Below are positions 23,686 through 31,029 of a stretch of DNA of 40,734 nt, in pieces (positions within the stretch are counted from its first letter, which is position 1; each line of letters begins with the position of its first letter). This DNA comes from Cerasicoccus frondis (lineage in GTDB: Bacteria > Verrucomicrobiota > Verrucomicrobiia > Opitutales > Cerasicoccaceae): positions 1-40,734 of the forward strand of contig JAVDPC010000041.1 of the NCBI GenBank assembly GCA_031296915.1, given 5' to 3'. The notes beneath the pieces are model-generated. The model ran no database searches and had not been told where the DNA came from. It saw only the letters and a program-made list of their open reading frames with translations. The position numbers and the translations under genes are program-made.

Positions 23686-24534
23686 ATGAATCGTAACGAA
23701 CGCATTAAGCTGGCGCAACAGACGCTCCAGATCATCGCCGACGGCAGCTACACGGCGCCGTCCGGCCAAACAATTTCCATCCAATCGCAGCTCGAACATT
23801 GCCTCGCGCATACCTCTGCCGTGCCTCCGGAAGAGCCGATAGAACGACCATCTACTGAGGTGACGGACAGAACGCGAATGCCGATTACCGTGGTCAATGA
23901 AACGACGTTGCAGGGCGCTCGTCGTTTGGTCGAGGTGCGAGGCTATCAGCGTGTTGGCGTGCTGAACTTCGCGTCCGCGAAAAATCCTGGCGGCGGATTC
24001 TTGGGTGGCTCGCAGGCGCAGGAGGAATCCCTCGCCCGCAGCTCCGCGCTCTACGCGAGTCTGGAAACTTGCGGCGATTATTATACGCGGCATCGCGCAA
24101 TGAAGTCGTGCCTTTACACCGACTACCTGATCCATTCGCCGCAATGTCCGGTGTTTCTCGATGATGCTGGAACGTTGCTTGAGAAACCATACTGCGTGGA
24201 CTTCATTACCTGCCCGGCCCCGAATGCCGGCGCAGTGATCAAGAACACGCCGCAAGAGGTAGATCAGATCCCGTCGGCATTCGAGCAGCGCATTGATAAA
24301 GTGCTGGCGTTTGCCGCTCGAGAGGGGCACGAGGCGTTGGTGCTTGGCGCTTGGGGTTGCGGTGTTTTCCGCAATAAACCTGAGATAGTGGCCGATCTCT
24401 TTGGGCAGGCGCTTCGCCCGGGTGGTGCATATCACGGCGCGTTCCAAGAGGTGTTGTTTTCCGTTCTAGACCATACGGCAACGAGTGATATTTTCACTGC
24501 CTTTGCTACGGCGCTAGCACCCCAAAGTCGTTAA
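23686..24534 (+). CDS. Bacterial-type poly(ADP-ribose) glycohydrolase (TIGR02452 family)
   Basis: 282 aa, 9 bp after the scaffold gene. It has a macro-domain fold; the PARG signature GGGFLGGSQAQEE at about residues 102-114 carries the GGG and the paired catalytic glutamates. FASAKNPGG before it and VLGAWGCGVF near the end line the ADP-ribose pocket. Enzymes of this group cleave the ribose-ribose bond of poly(ADP-ribose) or remove ADP-ribose from other targets. An N-terminal helical extension (residues 1-85) is typical of the family. It works naturally with the next gene, an ADP-ribosylglycohydrolase, as two erasers with different linkage preference. Confidence 0.93.
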   Translation: MNRNERIKLAQQTLQIIADGSYTAPSGQTISIQSQLEHCLAHTSAVPPEEPIERPSTEVTDRTRMPITVVNETTLQGARRLVEVRGYQRVGVLNFASAKNPGGGFLGGSQAQEESLARSSALYASLETCGDYYTRHRAMKSCLYTDYLIHSPQCPVFLDDAGTLLEKPYCVDFITCPAPNAGAVIKNTPQEVDQIPSAFEQRIDKVLAFAAREGHEALVLGAWGCGVFRNKPEIVADLFGQALRPGGAYHGAFQEVLFSVLDHTATSDIFTAFATALAPQSR

Positions 24535-24536
24535 CG

Positions 24537-25625
24537 ATGAACCACACACGAAAACAACGACTAGCCGGCGTCATCTGGGGCTGTGCGGTTGGCGATGCAC
24601 TGGGGCTGCCCGCAGAAGGAATTTCGCGCACAGGCATAGCGCGACGCGGGTGGACGGATAACTGGCGACATGCATTTATTGGGGGCAAAGGCATGCTTAG
24701 TGACGACACCGAGCATACACTGATGGTCGCGCAGGCGCTGTCTCGTTATCCAACAGATGTGGGGCGCTTTCAACGTAGCTTTGGCTGGCGTCTCCGTTGG
24801 TGGCTGCTCACACTGCCGGCAGGCATCGGCATGGCGACTGGGCGCGCCCTCTTCAAGCTATGGTTGGGCTTTCCGCCCAGTCGGAGCGGGGTGTTCTCTG
24901 CGGGGAATGGACCGGCGATGCGCAGTGCAATCTTCGGGGTCTATTTTGCGGATCAACCAGCGTTGCTCGATGCCTATGTGAAAGCGTCGACGGAGATCAC
25001 TCACACAGACCCGAAGGCATTGGTCGGGGCGTTGGCTGTGGCTTATTGCGCCGTAGGCGGCAGTGACGAAGACTTGCGCGTGAAGTTGTGCAACTTAGCC
25101 AAATACGAGGGCGTTGAGTGGCCCAAACTATGGGCTGAAATTGAGGACGCTTTGCAATGCAAAGTAACCGTAGCAGAGTTTGCTGATCGACTTGGTTTGC
25201 ATGACGGGGTTTCGGGCTACACCTACCACACTGTGCCCGTCGCGATCTACGCATTTATCCTTTGGCGTCGGCGTGAAAACGCTTTTGCTGGCATGCTTAA
25301 TGATGTGCTGAACCTGGGCGGCGATACTGACTCCGTCGCGGCTATTGCGGGGGCAATGATGGGTGCTGAGCTGGGGGAGATGGCCATTCCCGAAGCGTGG
25401 AAGCGAGGTATTGTAGATTGGCCGTACTCCGCAGATTATCTCACTGAAACTGCGGTTAAATTGGCAGATGATGCGCCTGTTCGTCAAACTTGGCCGCCAC
25501 TGCATTTAATCCGAAATCTATTCTTTTTAACCATCGTGCTTTTCCATGCGTTGCTGCGCTGTGCGCCGTTTCTGCAAAGGCGAAAAGCCGCTAAAGCTAC
25601 TGAATCCAATGAACGACAATTTTAA
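24537..25625 (+). CDS. ADP-ribosylglycohydrolase (DraG/ARH family) with C-terminal membrane tail
   Basis: 362 aa, starting 3 bases after the PARG-like stop. It removes ADP-ribose from modified residues using two Mg ions. Motifs: GCAVGDALGLPAEG at residues 15-28, DDTEHT at 56-61 (metal ligands) and LGGDTDSVAAIAGAMMGAELG at about 260-280 (the other metal ligands). After the catalytic domain a hydrophobic helix LIRNLFFLTIVLFHALL at about residues 323-340, followed by basic RRKAAK, suggests a C-terminal membrane anchor facing the cytoplasm. This tail is not usual in DraG proteins. Its end overlaps kptA by 17 bp. Confidence 0.92.
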   Translation: MNHTRKQRLAGVIWGCAVGDALGLPAEGISRTGIARRGWTDNWRHAFIGGKGMLSDDTEHTLMVAQALSRYPTDVGRFQRSFGWRLRWWLLTLPAGIGMATGRALFKLWLGFPPSRSGVFSAGNGPAMRSAIFGVYFADQPALLDAYVKASTEITHTDPKALVGALAVAYCAVGGSDEDLRVKLCNLAKYEGVEWPKLWAEIEDALQCKVTVAEFADRLGLHDGVSGYTYHTVPVAIYAFILWRRRENAFAGMLNDVLNLGGDTDSVAAIAGAMMGAELGEMAIPEAWKRGIVDWPYSADYLTETAVKLADDAPVRQTWPPLHLIRNLFFLTIVLFHALLRCAPFLQRRKAAKATESNERQF

Positions 25626-26169
25626 GAAAGACAGTAAATACCTGAGCCTGATCTTACGGCACGAACCGGAGAAAATTGGGCTTAAACTGGACCCGCAAGG
25701 TTGGGCCGAAGTTGATGTCCTGCTCGACCTGTTGAGTCGAAAGGGGCGCCGCATTTCTCGTGCGCGTTTGCAAGCCATCGTGGACACGAATGACAAAAAA
25801 CGTTTCGCCTTCAGCGAAGATGGCCTGCGCATTCGCGCGAATCAAGGGCACTCGGTTGAGGTGGATCTGGCGTTGGAGCCCACGTCGCCGCCCGCTGTTT
25901 TATACCATGGCACTGCGACGCGGTTTGAAGCATCGATCCGTGAACAGGGATTGATTAAGCAGTCTCGTCAGCATGTCCATTTATCCGATGATCTGGAGAC
26001 GGCGATGAAGGTCGGTTTACGTCATGGTAAGCCTTTAATTTTGACGGTGAATACCGCCGCAATGCTGCGTGACGGCCATGTATTCTACCTTTCGCAAAAT
26101 GGCGTCTGGCTGACTGATTCCGTTGCTGTGCAGTATTTGAGATTTCCAGATGAAGTTGATGGAAGTTAG
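25609..26169 (+). CDS. kptA: RNA 2'-phosphotransferase (Tpt1/KptA family)
   Basis: 186 aa from ATG 25609; a longer frame from 25546 lies wholly inside the previous gene. Family enzymes use NAD to remove an internal RNA 2'-phosphate through an ADP-ribosylated intermediate, giving ADP-ribose 1''-2'' cyclic phosphate and nicotinamide; some members also attach ADP-ribose to 5'-phosphate ends of nucleic acids. The N-lobe starts YLSLILRHEPEKIGL with the catalytic Arg-His. The C-lobe carries YHGTATRFEASIREQGL and QHVHLSDD, which supply the NAD-binding and second-Arg/His region, though the Arg normally in RxHVHLS appears as SRQHVHLS. It is the only NAD-consuming transferase visible in this cluster. 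Confidence 0.93.
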   Translation: MNDNFKKDSKYLSLILRHEPEKIGLKLDPQGWAEVDVLLDLLSRKGRRISRARLQAIVDTNDKKRFAFSEDGLRIRANQGHSVEVDLALEPTSPPAVLYHGTATRFEASIREQGLIKQSRQHVHLSDDLETAMKVGLRHGKPLILTVNTAAMLRDGHVFYLSQNGVWLTDSVAVQYLRFPDEVDGS

Positions 26170-26321
26170 TGAGTTCAAGCTGCCGTGTGTCCATCGCCTT
26201 GGGTCATCGTGGCCAAATGGCGGCAGTCAGTTTTAAGGGAATTTGCCGATGGCGGCTCAGGGATATTCCATGATTGATAAGATTGCCCCGGAGCGCGGAA
26301 TGCCTATCCTCATGATTCAAA

Positions 26322-27227
26322 GTGAAAAGTGAAATTTACGTTATCCTGCGTGACAAGCAAAAGGCATATGATCACCAAGCCGTTGCTGCTAGTCGGAATG
26401 TTCGTTGGGCGGAAGCGCGGTTGAAATCCCTGCCTGCAGACCTTCGCGATGAGTTTCACATTCGACCTGTGCTCGTGGAGGACGATGTGCGAGAGCTGGT
26501 GGTGTTTTATGACCGCTGGACGCTGAGTGGCCCATTGGCATTGTCTGGTTTCGGGGTTGATCCGAAGCAAAAGCCGGTGCTGCCTATGGAGCCAGAAGAG
26601 CGGGTTACTGAAACCATTGAGCTGGACATTGCTCCGGAAAGCATTTTTCCGCAGACGATAAAAAAAATCACGAAGGGTGTGGCTAAGTCTAAGTCCGTCA
26701 AGCAAGCCGAAGCGCCTGCGCCAAAACCTATGCGGCTTTACTTGGCGTTGGGCATTGGCTTGTTAGCCTGGGTTGCGGTGTTGGCGGCGCTGTATGTGTC
26801 CGCTCAACTAAAACCGGTCGTGTTAGCTACGTCCGAGGAAATGCCTGAAGGGTTGGCGCTGCCTTTCGCGTATCAGGACGCAACTTGCGTGGAGCATGCG
26901 GGCTGGCTTTACATTGAGGGTACGCTGGGCAGCACGGCCTTTGAACGAGTCCATGCGGATTTGCGCTGGCAGGTGATTGCGCAGGATGAAACATTGCAAG
27001 TAATGCGTCCGCAGGTTTTGGACGCCAAGGCGCACGAGCGATCAGAGTTCTCTTTTGCGTCTGGGCTGGGCAACGTAGAGCAGTGGCGGAAAGATAATTT
27101 TCTGACGGTGACGGATGGCTACTTTACGCTTTGGCCCGATGGCTCGCAGATGGTGTACGAAGTAGGCTCAGATCGAGTTTACGCCCGTCTTAGCCGGGAA
27201 GTGGCCAACGAATTGTTCTCGCGTTGA
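26322..27227 (+). CDS. Single-pass membrane protein of unknown function
   Basis: 301 aa from GTG 26322, the only possible start because a TGA lies nine bases upstream in frame. Residues 1-137 are cytoplasmic, with a charged N-terminal part (VRWAEARLKSLPADLRDEF). One membrane helix runs from about 139 to 161 (LYLALGIGLLAWVAVLAALYV). The outer 140 residues are mixed and contain the pair LEEG-like segments PEGLALPFAYQDATCVEHAG. No family recognised. It follows kptA by 152 bp on the same strand and may be the last gene of the NAD island, or independent. Its 3' end overlaps the opposing pseudopilin-cluster gene by 60 bp. Confidence 0.75.
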   Translation: MKSEIYVILRDKQKAYDHQAVAASRNVRWAEARLKSLPADLRDEFHIRPVLVEDDVRELVVFYDRWTLSGPLALSGFGVDPKQKPVLPMEPEERVTETIELDIAPESIFPQTIKKITKGVAKSKSVKQAEAPAPKPMRLYLALGIGLLAWVAVLAALYVSAQLKPVVLATSEEMPEGLALPFAYQDATCVEHAGWLYIEGTLGSTAFERVHADLRWQVIAQDETLQVMRPQVLDAKAHERSEFSFASGLGNVEQWRKDNFLTVTDGYFTLWPDGSQMVYEVGSDRVYARLSREVANELFSR

Positions 27228-27701
27228 TGCCGGGCCAGGGAGCGTGCAGGAAAAGCCGCTCATGGTGAGTTGGAAGGAGCCGCTGAAGAGGTCGCCATCG
27301 TCGATACGGTTATCTAGCTCAGCGATGCGCGTGAGCATTTCGTCGTCAAATGTTTGGAACTGCACCTCAAGCTGGTAGACGACCCGGTTGCCATTGTGTG
27401 AAATCTCCCAGTCTGCGAAGGTCGAGTTGAAAGCGCCATCTTCATTCAGGTAGAAGCGTACGATGGGGGGCGTTTCTTCCTGAAACCCGAAGACTTCCCG
27501 GTTGGAGCAAAATGCTTTCACGTTGTGGTAGCCCTGGTATGCGCTGTTGATCCAGCTTTCGCGGTCTTGGCAAGCATGCGCAGCCATGCCTGCCTTGGCG
27601 GCGGCAGCGGCGATGGCGACAATGGTCAGCAGGGCAAAGCTAAAGATAAAGAGACGCTTTTGGTTTTGCGGATTAGGTGCGTGGTTAATGATGCGTGTCA
27701 T
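27168..27701 (-). CDS. Unknown single-pass membrane protein, cassette B
   Basis: 177 aa from ATG 27701. One N-terminal membrane helix (LFIFSFALLTIVAIAAAAAKAG) and an outer domain with three conserved cysteines. It is a clear paralogue of the 177-aa product at 30476-31009: both share FGxxEETPPxVRFYLNExG, TFADW, LEVQFQxFD, IDDGDLFxGxFxLT and CTLPGP, and both end in SI. It lacks the FTLxE prepilin motif, so it is not itself a pilin, yet it is the fourth gene of each pseudopilin cassette. Its end overlaps the plus-strand gene at 26322-27227 tail to tail; the conserved C-terminus shows the overlap is real. Function unknown. Confidence 0.85.
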   Translation of the reverse strand: MTRIINHAPNPQNQKRLFIFSFALLTIVAIAAAAAKAGMAAHACQDRESWINSAYQGYHNVKAFCSNREVFGFQEETPPIVRFYLNEDGAFNSTFADWEISHNGNRVVYQLEVQFQTFDDEMLTRIAELDNRIDDGDLFSGSFQLTMSGFSCTLPGPASTREQFVGHFPAKTGVNSI

Positions 27702-27718
27702 GGTAGTGTCTCCTTGGC

Positions 27719-29050
27719 TTATGGTGTGTAGGTAGTCAGTGAAGTTGGCGTTTTGAGCGGATAGCGGTCGTTCGCAGCCGTCAGCTCCCGCCATTCCAAC
27801 ATTTGGTAAGTTTTATCCGGGGAGAAATCTTTGAGGGCCTCGTCATAGTGAAATTCGTAGTTGCCCTTTATTTCGATGCTCTCGGCAACGGCGGCTCCGT
27901 AGAATACTCCAGAGTTGCCTCCGCCCTTCAGGGCGAGGTTGGCGTTGGGGGCATAGACAACGGCGTTGAGCGCGCCATTGCCATGTAGGTCGATGTCCTG
28001 CGAGTAGTTCGCGGTACCGTAGATTTGTAAGTCTTCTGGTTTGCCATTGAGATTGAGAATGCCGTTGCCGCCGACTTCCAGATCGTCTTTGACGTAGACT
28101 TTCAAAGTGGCGCCAGGCATCAGGATCATTTGACCTCTGACGCGTAAATCGTCTGCAACGACGAGGGTGACATTGCCTTCGACATAAAGTGTGGAATTGC
28201 TGCCGATAGTCATATCGTAAAATGCATAGGTCGTGTCCAAGCCTGAGGCTCCCATCGTCGAGCCGCTTACGCTGTAATGGGCGCCGCTGGTCGAGGGGAC
28301 TGAGACGTCGGGAAACTCCGCATAGAAGTCCTGAGCTACACGAGTTGGGTCGATCTTTTGGCCGTTGGGCGTATTGAACCCTTTGATGGAACCTTGGGAG
28401 CCGACCTTGGGGTATGCGCCACCGGTGGACACGTAGCCCAGGACATCGGCATTTTGAATCGACACAGAGTCGACTTCCACACTGGTGCTGGCGACTGAAC
28501 CGCCGTCGTTATAATTGGTGGCAGAGTTATAGGCTCCATTGGTGCTGTCGTAAGAGTCGATACTGACTTGGTTGCCGTTCATGAGCACCTGATTTTTGGC
28601 GGTCAGTCCATTGGCGAACATACTGCGGTAGCCGAGGCGAATATAGAGCTGCTTTTCTACTGAACCACTGGTTACGGTGACTTCACTGCCGGTTGCGAGC
28701 CATACATTGGATTTTACCTGCGTATCGATGTAGACGTAGACGTTGTCCTCATTGCCGGATGGCCTGTAGTTGCGGTAATAGCGGTCCGAGGCAAGCTCGG
28801 TCCAGCCTGACCAATCATCATTGTTCATCGCCCAAATGGCGTCCTCCGCTCCCATCTCCGCAAGGTTGATCGACTGCTGCAACGCGAACGTTCTTTCCGA
28901 GTATTTCATTTCCTGCACCGCATTCCGCAGGTAAAGCGTTACGGTTGATACGATCATAATCGCAATCAAGAGCATCGCGAGAACGGCCGATCCTTGGTGC
29001 TTTTCTCGTGCAGAAAAAATGCGTGTATGACTGTCGTTGAAACAATGCAT
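27719..29050 (-). CDS. PilX-like pseudopilin-complex protein, cassette B
   Basis: 443 aa from ATG 29050, one base after the previous gene's stop. The N-terminal helix GSAVLAMLLIAIMIVSTVTLYLRN, then SINLAEMGAEDA, matches PilX-type minor pilin N-termini (a 'SxLExAExG'-like surface). The rest is a long beta-rich domain with a bactofilin-like stack (about 290-400) of short turns: LYVEGNVTLVVADDLRVRG, LKVYVKDDLEVGG, then GVFYGAAVAESIEIKG, as in DUF7305. The product is paralogous along its whole length to 31030-32358. Probable tip or minor subunit of a type II secretion/type IV pilus-like fibre. Confidence 0.87.
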   Translation of the reverse strand: MHCFNDSHTRIFSAREKHQGSAVLAMLLIAIMIVSTVTLYLRNAVQEMKYSERTFALQQSINLAEMGAEDAIWAMNNDDWSGWTELASDRYYRNYRPSGNEDNVYVYIDTQVKSNVWLATGSEVTVTSGSVEKQLYIRLGYRSMFANGLTAKNQVLMNGNQVSIDSYDSTNGAYNSATNYNDGGSVASTSVEVDSVSIQNADVLGYVSTGGAYPKVGSQGSIKGFNTPNGQKIDPTRVAQDFYAEFPDVSVPSTSGAHYSVSGSTMGASGLDTTYAFYDMTIGSNSTLYVEGNVTLVVADDLRVRGQMILMPGATLKVYVKDDLEVGGNGILNLNGKPEDLQIYGTANYSQDIDLHGNGALNAVVYAPNANLALKGGGNSGVFYGAAVAESIEIKGNYEFHYDEALKDFSPDKTYQMLEWRELTAANDRYPLKTPTSLTTYTP

Positions 29051-29051
29051 C

Positions 29052-29609
29052 TTATATGCTGACTCGGTGATTACGCAGAACGAATTGCGCGGAGATAATG
29101 TAATTGGTATTCGTGGTGGCCAATGCGCTACGTTCCATCATGGCTTCGAGTTGGACGCGTTTGATTTCGATCGGGTTGGTGGTTGGGTCACCACGGAAAG
29201 TAAAAAAGTTCATGTCGAAGGCGACGATGTCATCGAGGATGATCTCGCGCACTCCGGAGCCAACCTGACGGTAAAGCAGACCAGCACTGCTGCTGTAAGT
29301 GTAGGTTACTTGTAGTGTTGCGCCGCTTGAAGTGACGGTGGCAATGCTGATCGAGGTGTCGCTGAGTGAGTTCACGTTGGTCGCCGAACGAAGGTCTCGC
29401 GCAAATTGCTCCAGCATGATGCGACTTTGCTCGTTCATGTCCTGATAATTGATCATCGCAGTTGAGCTGCGTGAGAGCGCCACAACGGAAGAGGTGGCGA
29501 TCATGACGAAGAATCCCATGAGCGCAGTGACAATGAGGACCTCAGCCAAGCTGAATCCCTTAGCTTGTCGTGGCTTAGAAAGCCCGGTAGTAGTAGTCGT
29601 ATAGTCCAT
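29052..29609 (-). CDS. PilW-like pseudopilin, cassette B
   Basis: 185 aa from ATG 29609, chosen over the ATG three codons earlier because the aligned start in the paralogous cassette is the only one there. The prepilin signal is KGFSLAEVLIVTALMGFFVM: cleavage after Gly leaves N-methylated Phe, with Glu at position 5. MLEQFARDLRSA and AMMERSALATTNTNYIISAQFVLRNHRV follow, as in PilW/GspJ-like minor pilins. The start overlaps the previous gene by 35 bp, the same as in cassette A. Confidence 0.88.
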   Translation of the reverse strand: MDYTTTTTGLSKPRQAKGFSLAEVLIVTALMGFFVMIATSSVVALSRSSTAMINYQDMNEQSRIMLEQFARDLRSATNVNSLSDTSISIATVTSSGATLQVTYTYSSSAGLLYRQVGSGVREIILDDIVAFDMNFFTFRGDPTTNPIEIKRVQLEAMMERSALATTNTNYIISAQFVLRNHRVSI

Positions 29610-30012
29610 TTTGTGCAAATCCTGTTGTCATGGTGAGAGTGCGATCACGACCGCTGTTGGTCCATGAGGCGGTTACGGTTACCAGAACTCGGTCGGAGCC
29701 GTTGGCGGCGATCGTCCGAATGAACGAATAGCGATTGCGGTAGGTGCTGGCTAAAGCGCCTTCAAGGGCAATCGTTTCCTTGGCTGGAAGGGCGGAAATA
29801 TCCGTCCAGTTTAGCGTGCGCATGCGTTCGATTTCGGATTGGAGTAGCTGAGTCACGCGCGCTTGGTCGCGGGCTTCCTCCACAATGTCAAAGCCAGTCT
29901 TCATACCGCTGAAGGCGCCGGTGAAGATGATGCCTGCCAGCGCCATGCCAATGATCAGCTCAACCAGCGTAAAGCCGCCTTTTTTGCTTTTACTGTCATT
30001 TGACTGATTCAT
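29575..30012 (-). CDS. PilV/GspI-like pseudopilin, cassette B
   Basis: 145 aa from ATG 30012. The prepilin signal GGFTLVELIIGMALAGIIF has Gly before the cleavage site and Glu at +5. TGFDIVEEARDQARVTQLLQ and SEIERMRTLNW then resemble minor pilin PilV/GspI proteins. The protein is paralogous along its full length to 32878-33309; both end DYYYRAF, which overlaps the next gene's start. First gene of cassette B. Confidence 0.9.
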   Translation of the reverse strand: MNQSNDSKSKKGGFTLVELIIGMALAGIIFTGAFSGMKTGFDIVEEARDQARVTQLLQSEIERMRTLNWTDISALPAKETIALEGALASTYRNRYSFIRTIAANGSDRVLVTVTASWTNSGRDRTLTMTTGFAQNGLYDYYYRAF

Positions 30013-30136
30013 GACTATTATTTTACGCTAATTAATTCGCTAAAAAAGCGGAATTATGAGCTAGTCATAATATTTCGTCGATCAGTCCTGAAATATACTA
30101 GGGGATTTTACTCCTTTTGATCGAATGAGCTTATGT

Positions 30137-30158
30137 ATTAGGGTTTAATGACCCTAAT
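30137..30158. repeat. Perfect 8-bp hairpin
   Basis: attagggt and accctaat flank a 6-nt loop, about 125 bp ahead of the cassette B start. Could be a regulator site or terminator-like stem; no U-tract on the minus strand. Confidence 0.45.
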
Positions 30159-30385
30159 TTTGGCTATTAAATTTCTAAAAATTCCTCTGTTTATGAGGCT
30201 TCTAGGGGATGGGGGTTCTTGCTTTTAAAAACTCCATGAATGTACTTAGCAGCAAACAAGGCGTAATCGAATGCGCCTAATGGATTATGACTAGAAGGGG
30301 ATTAAATTCATCATTAGGTGACTTATATATAAGCCTGAATTTTTTCTATTCCGAGTGACTTTTGTTGGTTGCAAACTGTATGGCG

Positions 30386-30409
30386 ATTTTCGCGGTTTTT
30401 CGCGAAAAT
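30386..30409 (-). terminator. Possible terminator after cassette A (9-bp stem)
   Basis: attttcgcg and cgcgaaaat form a perfect stem with a 6-nt loop, 67 bp past the cassette A last stop. The stem ends in a T-rich stretch, so it could work in either direction, though the tract is in the stem itself. Confidence 0.5.
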
Positions 30410-30439
30410 TACAACGAAGCGCCGTAAGCCCTTTATCCA

Positions 30440-30454
30440 AGCGGGTTTCCCGCT
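30440..30454 (-). terminator. Hairpin 21 bp after the cassette A stop
   Basis: agcggg-ttt-cccgct is a perfect 6-bp stem. It is followed on the minus strand by TTGGATAAAG rather than a U-tract, so a protective transcript-end hairpin is as likely as a terminator. Confidence 0.4.
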
Positions 30455-30475
30455 ATCGCCATGTTGAATTGCTGG

Positions 30476-31009
30476 CTAAATTGAGCTGATTTGTGGTTTT
30501 GCCGCAGCGAGGGAAGTCAACTTTTCGTTGGCTTTGAGTGGCCCCGGTAGGGTGCAGGCGAAACCGCTCTTGGTGAGAAGAAATTGACCGTTGAACAAAT
30601 CGCCATCGTCGATGTAGCTATCGAGCGTGGCCAACCGGGTGATGGTTTCTTGATCAAACTCCTGGAACTGCACTTCCAAGCGGTAAATCACGCGTTGGCC
30701 ATCGCTATCGATTCGCCAGTCCGCAAAAGTATTTTCGAAAACGCCCTCTTCATTGAGGTAGAAACGAACGAGCGGCGGGGTTTCTTCTAAAATGCCAAAT
30801 ACTTGGCGGTCGGCGCAGAAATCCCTTACATTGGCATAGCCCTGTAGTGCGTGCTCCAACCAGGTTTCACGTGCTTGATGTGCCTGGAAGTTATGATAGG
30901 CGCGGACTGTTGCCAGAGCCATCAGTGTCGCGGCAAGCAATACGATTGCTGAGCCTACTGCGGTTTTGCTCGGGCGATTGCTGTGAGAGCGGGCGAGCAT
31001 TTGGGACAT
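30476..31009 (-). CDS. Unknown single-pass membrane protein, cassette A
   Basis: 177 aa from ATG 31009, the same length as its paralogue at 27168-27701. One membrane helix (TAVGSAIVLLAATLMALATV) and an outer domain with the conserved blocks ILEETPPLVRFYLNEEG, LEVQFQEFDQE and YIDDGDLFNGQFLLTKSG. Cysteines in FCADRQ and FACTLPGP are shared with the other copy and may form a disulfide. No family recognised; its constant place as fourth gene suggests a role in assembling or exporting the pseudopilins. Confidence 0.85.
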   Translation of the reverse strand: MSQMLARSHSNRPSKTAVGSAIVLLAATLMALATVRAYHNFQAHQARETWLEHALQGYANVRDFCADRQVFGILEETPPLVRFYLNEEGVFENTFADWRIDSDGQRVIYRLEVQFQEFDQETITRLATLDSYIDDGDLFNGQFLLTKSGFACTLPGPLKANEKLTSLAAAKPQISSI

Positions 31010-31029
31010 GGCGAGAGGCTTTGTTGAGA

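Larger units (their letters stand above)
30013..30475. other. AT-rich intergenic region between the two pseudopilin cassettes
   Basis: Contains no ORF with support. It separates the last gene of cassette A from the first gene of cassette B on the same strand and holds three small perfect hairpins, listed separately. It must contain the cassette B promoter unless the transcript reads through; no strong consensus promoter could be picked by eye. Confidence 0.6.

Noticed and set aside
23578..24447. 289-aa minus-strand frame
   Set aside because: Antisense to the PARG-like gene; the plus-strand product has the full catalytic loop.
25546..25608. Earlier start for KptA
   Set aside because: Lies wholly inside the ADP-ribosylglycohydrolase gene; the ATG at 25609 gives the family's typical N-terminus.
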